Shown piece after piece: positions 57,522 to 64,000 of a DNA stretch of 64,000 nt. The position numbers and the translations under genes are program-made. Each line of letters begins with the position of its first letter. The stretch's first letter is position 1. Where the stretch lies: contig NZ_RJUB01000010.1 in NCBI RefSeq assembly GCF_024343615.1, forward strand, positions 118,395 through 182,394, read 5' to 3'. The stretch comes from Ferruginibacter sp. HRS2-29. GTDB lineage: Bacteria > Bacteroidota > Bacteroidia > Chitinophagales > Chitinophagaceae. The notes under the pieces were generated by a model. The model did not search any database and had not been told where the DNA came from. It saw nothing but the letters and a program-made list of their open reading frames with translations.

Positions 57522-60302
57522 ATGAGACTATTAATACTGTTGACAGCTTTTCTCTCCATGGGCTTCGCTTCTTTCGCCCAGAAAGCTAAGATTGAAGGTA
57601 AAGTTACCGATGCAAAAACAGGACAGCCGCTTACCGGTGTTTCAGTGATCAATAAAGCAAATAATTTTGGTACTTCTACAGATGTGGAAGGCCGCTATTC
57701 ATTGAATATCGATGGCGCTGCAAAAGTATCACTGGTATTTACATACAATGGCGTTACACAGCAGGTAGACGATATTGAGATAAAAGATGGCAAAGTAACT
57801 GTGCAGGATCTTTCGCTCACGCAACGTGAAAAAAGCGAAGAAGCTGTAGTAGTAAGGGCTGCCAGCACTGCAAGAAAGGAAACAGCCGCATCGCTGATCA
57901 CTTTTCAAAAGAATACGAATACGGTCGCTTCTGTAATTTCGGCCGAAAGCATCCGCCGCTCACCGGATAAAAATACCGGCGATGTGCTGAAACGTACACC
58001 CGGCGCCAGTGTGATCGATGGTAAGTTCCTTGTTATCCGCGGCCTTGCCGATCGTTACAACCAGGCGATGATCAATGGTATATTATTGACAAGTACTGAA
58101 CCTGATCGTAAAACTTTCTCTTTCGATATCATTCCTGCACCGATGATCGACAATATCATCATCAATAAAGCATTTGTACCGGAACTGCCGGGAGAGTGGG
58201 CTGGTGGCCTGATCCAGGTAAATACAAAAGATATTCCTGCTAAAAACTTTTTGAATGTGCAGATCGGTTCCGGTTTCAACACACAAACCATTGGAAAAGA
58301 TTTTTACAAAACAACTGGCGGTAAAACCGATTGGCTGGGCATCGATGATGGTACCCGTGCATTACCTTCCAACTATATCAACAAGTCCACGTTCAACCTT
58401 TCTACTCCGGCCGAACGCATCGAAGTAGGAAAAGCATTGAATAATAACTGGGCTGCAACAGCACACAATGTTTCCCCGAATCTTTCTTTCCAGATCAATG
58501 GTGGTTTTACCGGCACGATCTTCGGAAAAAAAGCAGGCGGTATCCTCGGCATCAACTATAGCAAAAGCAACCGCTACAGCGATATCATGAACCGGTACCA
58601 GTCTTTGGAAGATGGTGTTTTCGGGCAGCAGTTCAGCTACGATGATGACCGTTACACGCAGGAAGTTACGTTAGGTGGTTTGGCAAGTTTGTCGGTGCAA
58701 TTGAATCCTAAAAACAAGATCGGCATCAAGGCCATCGTGAACGTGAACACGAATAATTATGTGATCCGTCGTGATGGATATAACAGGAATACAGGAGATG
58801 ATGTGAAAGGCGGAGAGATCGCTTTCAAGGAAAATACTTTCTTCACTACACAGCTTACAGGTGAGCACAGCATCACCACACCATTGAAATTTAAATGGTA
58901 CGGCTCTTTCAACATCCTCGACGGATATAGCCCTGATCAGAAAAGGTTTCAGTACACCAGGACGACCGGTACACAAAATCCATTCCTCTTCCTGGTAGGT
59001 AACTCACTGGCGCAGGAAAGCGGAAGCAGGATCTTCCAGACATTGAGCGATTACATCTACACTGGCGGGGGTGACCTTGCCTACACATTGGATCTGTTTG
59101 GACAAAAACAAACGATCAAAGGCGGTTATATGTTACAGGTGAAAGACCGCCTGTTCGATGCGCAACTTTTCGCCAATTATCTTCCAAAAGATAACGCGAC
59201 TTTGAGGGCTTTGCCGATCGACCAGATATTTGCTCCGCAAAATTTTGGTGATGGTTCTGAAAACAGCAACCTGTTTGCTTTCAACTCTATCAACAACAGG
59301 AACTTCAGATATCTTGCCAACACCATACTCAATGCAGGTTTCATTCAATTCGATAACCAGTTTTCCAACAAGCTCAGGGTTGTATGGGGATTGAGGGTAG
59401 AAAATTTTGACCAGTTGCTTGGTTCTGTGAAGCAATGGGACAGCCGCCACAAACATACCGAACAAACCGATTATCTGCCGGGTGTGAATTTCACTTATAA
59501 AATAAACACCAAAACGAATATCCGTTTGTCGGGTTCACAAACTGTTATCCGTCCGGAGCAACGTGAACTGGCTGATCTCACTTTGTATGATTTCGAACTG
59601 AACTCAGCAGTACAGGGTAACCCGAACCTGATCCGCACGAAAGTGACCAATGTGGACCTTCGTTATGAAATTTATCCACGCTCAGGCGAAACGATCTCAG
59701 CAGGTGTATTCTACAAGAATTTCAAAAACCCGATCGAGCAGCAATTGCAGCAGGGTGGTGCGATCTTCACTTACCACAACTCACCGACTGCGACTACTTA
59801 TGGTGCAGAGATCGAATTGCGTAAGCGCCTGGATATGGTTCCTGCCTTCAAAAACTTTACGGTACAGGCCAATGCGGCTTATATCCATAGCGAGATCGAC
59901 GATGCTGTAAGGAACCTGAAAAGGCCATTACAAGGTCAATCGCCTTATCTCGTAAATCTTGGCCTGATGTACGATCTCGAAAAATCAGGATTGAATGCAA
60001 CGGTTTTGTTCAACCAGATAGGAAAACGTATTTACCTCGTGGGTGATATTCCTGCGGGCAGCGGAAGCGGTGCACCGGATATCTGGGAACACCCAAGGCC
60101 GGTACTTGATTTCCAGCTGGGCAAAAAATTATTGGAAAAGAAAGCTGAGATCAGGTTGAATGTTTCAGACATCCTGAACCGCACACAATATTTCTACCAG
60201 AACAATGATGGCGATACAGACCTGAACAAAACAACAGATGCCTATCGTTTCACCAGGAGATTTGGTACAACATTCAGTGTAACATTCAACTATTCATTAT
60301 AA
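57522..60302 (+). CDS. TonB-dependent outer-membrane receptor with carboxypeptidase-regulatory-like N-terminus
   Basis: A 926-residue receptor. The signal peptide is MRLLILLTAFLSMGFASFAQ; the CarboxypepD_reg-like domain (about 22-105) has KIEGKVTDAKTGQPLTGVSV. The plug (about 115-235) contains TPGASVIDGKFLVIRGLADR and YNQAMINGILLTSTEPDR. The barrel runs to the C-terminal RRFGTTFSVTFNYSL. It is not SusC-like by length or by the absence of a SusD gene. It imports an unknown ligand with energy from TonB. A 32-nt gap leads to the beta-helix lipoprotein. Confidence 0.92.
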   Translation: MRLLILLTAFLSMGFASFAQKAKIEGKVTDAKTGQPLTGVSVINKANNFGTSTDVEGRYSLNIDGAAKVSLVFTYNGVTQQVDDIEIKDGKVTVQDLSLTQREKSEEAVVVRAASTARKETAASLITFQKNTNTVASVISAESIRRSPDKNTGDVLKRTPGASVIDGKFLVIRGLADRYNQAMINGILLTSTEPDRKTFSFDIIPAPMIDNIIINKAFVPELPGEWAGGLIQVNTKDIPAKNFLNVQIGSGFNTQTIGKDFYKTTGGKTDWLGIDDGTRALPSNYINKSTFNLSTPAERIEVGKALNNNWAATAHNVSPNLSFQINGGFTGTIFGKKAGGILGINYSKSNRYSDIMNRYQSLEDGVFGQQFSYDDDRYTQEVTLGGLASLSVQLNPKNKIGIKAIVNVNTNNYVIRRDGYNRNTGDDVKGGEIAFKENTFFTTQLTGEHSITTPLKFKWYGSFNILDGYSPDQKRFQYTRTTGTQNPFLFLVGNSLAQESGSRIFQTLSDYIYTGGGDLAYTLDLFGQKQTIKGGYMLQVKDRLFDAQLFANYLPKDNATLRALPIDQIFAPQNFGDGSENSNLFAFNSINNRNFRYLANTILNAGFIQFDNQFSNKLRVVWGLRVENFDQLLGSVKQWDSRHKHTEQTDYLPGVNFTYKINTKTNIRLSGSQTVIRPEQRELADLTLYDFELNSAVQGNPNLIRTKVTNVDLRYEIYPRSGETISAGVFYKNFKNPIEQQLQQGGAIFTYHNSPTATTYGAEIELRKRLDMVPAFKNFTVQANAAYIHSEIDDAVRNLKRPLQGQSPYLVNLGLMYDLEKSGLNATVLFNQIGKRIYLVGDIPAGSGSGAPDIWEHPRPVLDFQLGKKLLEKKAEIRLNVSDILNRTQYFYQNNDGDTDLNKTTDAYRFTRRFGTTFSVTFNYSL

Positions 60303-60334
60303 CATCATCAACTTATAAAAAAACAAAGGGTAAT

Positions 60335-61807
60335 ATGAAAAAGTATATTTTTTACGTAGCTGCGATAACTTCAATAAGCATTACAGCTTGTCGCAAAATC
60401 GAAACTGACGGGGAGCCGATCATAATCGAAGTTCCGGGTGGCGGTGGTGGTGGTACCGTAGGTAAAACAGTTACCTTGTCTGGCCACATCTCAAAAGATA
60501 CCACGTTGCTGGCAATCGACAACAACTTTCTCTCCGGATTGGTTTATGTAGATAAAGGTGTTACGCTTACCGTTCAGGAAGGGGCTACCGTAAAAGGCGC
60601 TTACGCAGGTACAAATACTGCCGCGTTGATCGTTAACCGTGGAGCTTACCTGGTTGCAAAAGGTACCCAGGAAAAACCGATCATCTTCACGTCGGCTTCA
60701 CCAACACCAACTTCGGGTGACTGGGGTGGTATCGAACTGCTGGGTAAAGCAAGCATCAACTCCAGCAATGGCGGTGCTCCCGGCCTCTACATTCCGGAAG
60801 GAGGTTTCTCTGTAAACAATGCAGCTAAAGACGGTTATGCAGGTTCAGGCGATGCACTGGTACCAACACCGGTAAATGACGATAGCTCAGGTGTACTGCA
60901 ATATGTACGTATCGAGTATGCAGGGTATGCATTCCTGCCAAACCAGGAGATCAACGCTTTGACGATGGCTTGTGTTGGTAGCAAAACAGTGATCGATCAT
61001 ATCCAGGTTTCTTATGCAAAAGACGATGCTTACGAGTGGTTTGGTGGTACAGTAAACTGTAAATACCTGATCGCTTATAAAACACAGGATGACGATTTTG
61101 ATACCGATAACGGTTTCAGCGGAAGCGTTCAGTTTGGCCTGATCGTACGCGATTCAGCTATCGCCGACGTTTCTAAGTCAGAAGCATTCGAAAGCGATAA
61201 CGATGGTACAGGTAGTTCATTGACGCCGCAAACAAAAGCTGTGTTCTGTAATGTAACTGCTTTTGGTCCGCAGGCTACTCCAAACAATATCGGTAACAGC
61301 AACTATCTTGGTTCAGCTGTTCAGATCAGGAGGAACTCTTCACTGTCTATTTTCAATTCAGCTTTTGTAGGTTGGTCAAATGGTATCCTGATCGACGCAG
61401 GCCTGGGAACCCCGACAGATAACAATATCACTGCAGGTACGCTTCAGTTGAGCGGTGTATTGTTGATCAGCTGCAAAACTCCGGTAGCTTACACTGCAAG
61501 CAATGCATCCCCTACAGGCGCAACAACTGCTTCGATGACCACCTGGTTTACAGCAAATACAAAAAACAAAGTGATCACACAAAGTGCTGAACAGAATACT
61601 TACACCAGGCCTTTCGATTACGGAAACCCTGATTTCGCTCCATTCGGTAATTCAGCGGTAGTAATCCCTTCTGCAAGCAATACCTACTTTGATGATCCGA
61701 TCATCGTAGCCCGTCCTTTCATCAGGAAAGTAGATTTCATCGGTGGTATTGCTCCATCTGGTGCAGATGCTAACTGGTTCAAAGGTTGGACAAAATTCAG
61801 CTTCTAA
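60335..61807 (+). CDS. Predicted beta-helix lipoprotein paired with the TonB-dependent receptor
   Basis: A 490-residue protein starting MKKYIFYVAAITSISITACR; lipobox ITAC gives Cys19 as the lipidated residue. A Gly-rich linker (EVPGGGGGGTVGKT) follows. The rest is beta-helix-like: LVYVDKGVTLTVQEGATVKG, GAYLVAKGTQEKPIIFTSAS, GDWGGIELLGKASINSSNGG, and LQYVRIEYAGYAFLPNQEIN. It has no T9SS sorting domain. It sits 32 nt after the receptor, so it is likely a surface partner that captures ligand or substrate in place of SusD (inference). It ends before a terminator. Confidence 0.8.
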   Translation: MKKYIFYVAAITSISITACRKIETDGEPIIIEVPGGGGGGTVGKTVTLSGHISKDTTLLAIDNNFLSGLVYVDKGVTLTVQEGATVKGAYAGTNTAALIVNRGAYLVAKGTQEKPIIFTSASPTPTSGDWGGIELLGKASINSSNGGAPGLYIPEGGFSVNNAAKDGYAGSGDALVPTPVNDDSSGVLQYVRIEYAGYAFLPNQEINALTMACVGSKTVIDHIQVSYAKDDAYEWFGGTVNCKYLIAYKTQDDDFDTDNGFSGSVQFGLIVRDSAIADVSKSEAFESDNDGTGSSLTPQTKAVFCNVTAFGPQATPNNIGNSNYLGSAVQIRRNSSLSIFNSAFVGWSNGILIDAGLGTPTDNNITAGTLQLSGVLLISCKTPVAYTASNASPTGATTASMTTWFTANTKNKVITQSAEQNTYTRPFDYGNPDFAPFGNSAVVIPSASNTYFDDPIIVARPFIRKVDFIGGIAPSGADANWFKGWTKFSF

Positions 61808-61824
61808 AATTATATCCTGATAAA

Positions 61825-61858
61825 CAAAAAGGCAGCTCCACAAAGCTGCTTTTTTATT
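61825..61858 (+). terminator. Terminator after the beta-helix lipoprotein gene
   Basis: AAAAAGGCAGCT and AGCTGCTTTTTT arms around CCACAA, then T-rich, 18 nt after the stop. Confidence 0.9.
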
Positions 61859-62303
61859 TACCATTCCTTAATACTGTGTATACTATTTCTTTATACGGGC
61901 AGGGTAATTTTACATCGTAGCAATTCTCATGCATCAATAAGTTTAATTGTGTAGCCGCTTCTAGTCCTGGAAGCGGCTTTAATCATTGATTAAAAGGATT
62001 TAAAAAAGGATTGAACGGATTACTTCGTAAGAATTTGAACTTAATACCTGTTTGTAATTTGTTTAAACTGCATTTCGGTTTTGCGTAGCAAAACAATCAG
62101 CGAAATCTTTACATCCTTTTAAAATCAGCATTTTTGCATTAACCCCATTTTACAATTACTTGATTATTTCTTAATACATCATTTCGCTCCACACAAACTT
62201 TTTAATGCATTTTACAGCAGCAAAAAGTGGTTCAACTTTTCCTTAAGCAAATAGCAATTTTAATCATGCTAAGCCGGCCTTATTCTTAAGGGCGGCTTTT
62301 TAT
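61859..62303 (+). other. Gene-free region with two terminator-like hairpins, possible small RNAs
   Basis: No coding frame of note. Hairpin AGCCGCTTC/GAAGCGGCT (61953-61978) with a TTAATC tail, and AGCCGGCCTTA/TAAGGGCGGCT (62272-62297) followed by TTTTTATTT. Each ends a stretch of A/T-rich sequence of about 100-300 nt that holds TTAATAC motifs (61868, 62171). Two small transcripts are possible. No family was recognised. Confidence 0.35.
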
Positions 62304-62432
62304 TTAATAAGGAATAAGAAATAAGGAAGTAGGGTTCTTACTACTTTAAAGCTTGAAAATAAATAAGGAAGATGAAATAAGAAATAAGAAATAAGGAAGT
62401 AGGGTTCATACTACTTTAAAGCCTGGAAATAA
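62304..62432. repeat. ATAAGG word array with a 52-nt direct repeat
   Basis: AATAAGGAATAAGAAATAAG and related words. Two direct copies, 62311-62362 and 62381-62432, differ by a few bases and share AAGGAAGTAGGGTTC(T/A)TACTA with TTTAAAGC. The opposite arm, TTCTTATTCCTTATTTAC, lies beyond the terminator next to the glycosyltransferase stop. Confidence 0.88.
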
Positions 62433-62470
62433 AAAGTGGAGCTCAGGTTTTGTGAAGCTCCACTTTCTTA
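62431..62470 (-). terminator. Terminator of the glycosyltransferase gene
   Basis: AAAGTGGAGCT and AGCTCCACTTT arms, a loop of about 10 nt, A and T tails on both sides, 30 nt past the stop at 62500. Confidence 0.88.
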
Positions 62471-62499
62471 TTTTTTATTAAAACTTTCTTATTCCTTAT

Positions 62500-63582
62500 T
62501 TACATAGAGTATTCGTCTACAAAATCCAGTTCCCGCAAAAGCGAACTGGTGATCTCGAGGCTGTTGGGCTCTTTGCCTGCCAGCTCTTCTTTGGCCAGTG
62601 TTGCAGACTGAAGTACCATGTTCAGCGCAGCCAGGGTATTGTCTGCGTAAGGGATGTGTATCTTATGCTTGCTGCTGAGCCATTCCGACAGTTTTTTCTG
62701 TTTCGATGAAGCTATTTTTTTCAGCACCGGTACACCGAGTTCCTTCAATGCTTCGGCATTGCACAATTGTTCGTACTGGCCTTTTACCGGCACTACCAGC
62801 AATTTTTTATTCATGAAGATGGCTTCGGCAGGTGTTTCAAAACCTGCTGCGCAAAGGATGCCTTCGCAGGTGCTGATGCTGCTTACGAAATCATAATTAT
62901 TTACCGGCCTGATCCAGCAATTGCCTGCGGCATAATTTTTTTCTGCCTTACGGCTGAAAATATGCCACTGGATATTTTTATGTTCCGATAATACTTTGAT
63001 CAGTTTTTTATCGCTGTATGTAGGAAGATAGACAGTGTAATGGCCAAGGTTTCTTGTATATGCATTCCTGATCTCCGTTCTGATTACCGGGGTAAACACC
63101 GAGTTGGAATACGCTTTGAAATGAAATCCTGCGCCGATGTTGCATGGTGAATAATACCGTAGCACCAGCCAGGCCAGCGGATCGTATTTTATTGGCTTGG
63201 GAGTAGATTTATCTACCACGGCAAACTGGTGGCTCAACGCCACACATGGAACATTGCTGTGCTTGCAGGCCCATGCACTGAGTGGTTCAAAATCGTTGAT
63301 CACAAGATCGTATTCTTCTACCGGCACCGAGCGGATTTCTTCCAGGAATTTTTTGGAACGAAATTGCTTCAACGTTTTCAGCAGGTCGATACTGCCATTT
63401 TTTTCCATGACAAGCCCCATTCCTTTGCGGCGGTATTTAACGAAATGATTGAGGCCTACATCCGCCTGTGTGCCACTAAGCAGGATATCCACGCTGCACA
63501 GGCGCTCCAGTATCGGTATGATCTCATTGGCTCTGCTGATATGGCTGTTGCCATTAGCCTGTAAGGCATATAAAACTTTCAT
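62500..63582 (-). CDS. MurG-like glycosyltransferase (GT-B, GlcNAc/UDP-sugar type)
   Basis: A 360-residue protein starting MKVLYALQANGNSHISRANE, the Gly-rich N-terminal loop (GxGHxxR-type, here GNSHISRA). The C-terminal half has ILCAAGFETPAEAIFMNKKL and VVPVKGQYEQLCNAEALKEL, the GT28/MurG donor-binding pattern. Family members transfer UDP-sugars to lipids or glycans; the acceptor is unknown. A TTG two codons upstream is not used. It appears monocistronic and is followed by a terminator. Confidence 0.83.
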   Translation of the reverse strand: MKVLYALQANGNSHISRANEIIPILERLCSVDILLSGTQADVGLNHFVKYRRKGMGLVMEKNGSIDLLKTLKQFRSKKFLEEIRSVPVEEYDLVINDFEPLSAWACKHSNVPCVALSHQFAVVDKSTPKPIKYDPLAWLVLRYYSPCNIGAGFHFKAYSNSVFTPVIRTEIRNAYTRNLGHYTVYLPTYSDKKLIKVLSEHKNIQWHIFSRKAEKNYAAGNCWIRPVNNYDFVSSISTCEGILCAAGFETPAEAIFMNKKLLVVPVKGQYEQLCNAEALKELGVPVLKKIASSKQKKLSEWLSSKHKIHIPYADNTLAALNMVLQSATLAKEELAGKEPNSLEITSSLLRELDFVDEYSM

Positions 63583-63642
63583 ATACAAAAATTCACATTC
63601 GGAATTGAATTGAAAGTGAAGAAATGATTATGAAATCGTGAA

Positions 63643-63816
63643 GAATTGCGAATTACGAATTGCGAATTGCGAATTACGAATTACGAATTACGAATTACGA
63701 ATTACGAATTACGAATTACGAATTACGAATTACGAATTACGAATTACGAATTACGAATTACGAATTACGAATTACGAATTACGAATTACGAATTACGAAT
63801 TACGAATTACGAATTA
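63643..63816. repeat. Long heptamer array (AATTACG)n, about 24 units
   Basis: Reiterated GAATTACGAATTACGAATTA with a few GCGAATT variants at the left end. It is the longest single-word array in the window and is at 7-bp period throughout. Opposite-orientation copies TTCGTAATTCGTAATTG appear at 63878-63905. Reading frames through it are repeat translations. Confidence 0.95.
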
Positions 63817-63822
63817 ATTTTA

Positions 63823-63855
63823 AGCGGCGCAAGATATTAAAAAGTCAATTACAAC
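63823..63855. repeat. 33-bp exact direct repeat, copy 1 (copy 2 at 63968-64000)
   Basis: Both copies read AGCGGCGCAAGATATTAAAA then AGTCAATTACAAC and are offset by 145 bp. Copy 2 lies in the coding end of the gene entering from the right and ends exactly at the window edge. Confidence 0.9.
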
Positions 63856-63907
63856 CTGCAAACCGAATGAACCCATTCGTAATTCGTAATTGATCATTCG
63901 TAATTGC

Positions 63908-64000
63908 TTATAGCTTGATCGTTTGCTTTTTCGCCGCAAGTGTAAACCCAAACGTACTCCCCACATCAGCGGCGCAAGATATTAAAAAGTCAATTACAAC
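63908..64000 (-). CDS. C-terminal end of an unidentified gene entering from the right edge
   Basis: Reading the minus strand from 64000 gives VVIDFLISCAADVGSTFGFT, then LAAKKQTIKL and TAA at 63908-63910. The last 19 codons look like a plausible protein end. The first 11 codons coincide with the 33-bp repeat. No family can be assigned from 30 residues. Confidence 0.4.
   Translation of the reverse strand, partial: VVIDFLISCAADVGSTFGFTLAAKKQTIKL

Noticed and set aside
57522..61807. SusC/SusD-type polysaccharide utilisation locus
   Set aside because: The receptor is not of SusC type by its plug motif, the partner has beta-helix-like, not SusD-like, sequence, and there are no glycan-degrading enzymes next to it.
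62139..62175. TTAAC...TTAAT motifs resembling a third Pho box
   Set aside because: The units do not keep the 11-bp phase (the last is off by one base) and intermediate units do not match.
63646..63893. Frames made of repeated NYELRIT-type residues
   Set aside because: These are direct translations of the AATTACG heptamer array.
1..64000. tRNA or rRNA genes
   Set aside because: No T-loop-like GGTTCGAATCC with matching stems or rRNA-like stretch was noticed by reading; a tRNA search program would be decisive.

Overview
The window looks like a chromosomal segment of a Bacteroidota bacterium, most likely Chitinophagaceae or a near relative. Lineage markers seen directly are a GldC-type gliding protein, a C-terminal type IX secretion sorting domain on a beta-helix protein, a DUF4290 protein, an OprP-like porin, a TonB-dependent receptor with a carboxypeptidase-regulatory-like N-terminus, and several promoters of the Bacteroidota form TAnnTTTG, some with a TTG 19-20 bp upstream. 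No rRNA, tRNA, CRISPR array, phage or insertion sequence was recognised.

Layout. 0-9 kb (minus strand): the 5' part of an Omp85/BamA-like gene coupled to a CBS-domain gene, an alpha/beta hydrolase, a sterol-desaturase-like membrane hydroxylase, CvpA, YqeY, GldC, a glycosyltransferase, a CNNM/CorC-type membrane protein and guanylate kinase. 9-20 kb: a His-rich OmpA-like protein, MurA with Asp in place of the catalytic Cys, a DUF4290 protein with an Asn/Gly/Arg tail, VanZ-like and GcvH, a Cys-rich lipoprotein, a cyclophilin, SerS, a secreted beta-helix protein and a Na+/H+ antiporter. 20-24 kb: a c-type cytochrome lipoprotein, then DUF1800 and DUF1501 proteins. 24-39 kb: two POT peptide transporters and an OPT transporter flank a molybdenum-cofactor cluster (moaCB fusion, moaE, moeB-rhodanese, moaD, tauE-like, moeA, moaA, mocA, xdhC). 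Inside that cluster sits a decayed toxin-antitoxin-like pair (a broken GNAT-like gene plus an intact HTH gene).

39-47 kb (plus strand): purD, then the cell-elongation run mreB-mreC-mreD-PBP2-rodA and a metallo-beta-lactamase-fold hydrolase. 47-54 kb: an ECF sigma factor with a repeat-bearing putative membrane anti-sigma protein and a small periplasmic protein, a YARHG lipoprotein, DUF2306 and DinB proteins, an orphan C-terminal transketolase half and galE. 54-62 kb: a phosphate-themed region with PiT permease and DUF47/PhoU-like protein divergent from an OprP-like porin, then a TonB-dependent receptor and a beta-helix lipoprotein. Upstream of the receptor lies a six-unit array with exact 11-bp period that resembles a Pho box and abuts a promoter -7-like element. 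I consider this the most interesting signal. 62-64 kb: a MurG-like glycosyltransferase, a long heptamer array and the last codons of a gene entering from the right.

Intergenic DNA is unusually structured. At least eleven different 7-10 nt words (for example ATAATGG, GATCTATGAT, AATTACG, GTTTAGA, GGATGCTGG) form small arrays, usually as an inverted pair around a unique core of about 25-60 nt. A second family is the CTGTCAGCCTGAGC palindrome (five copies). There is also a 64-bp perfect palindrome and a four-copy 104-bp tandem repeat.
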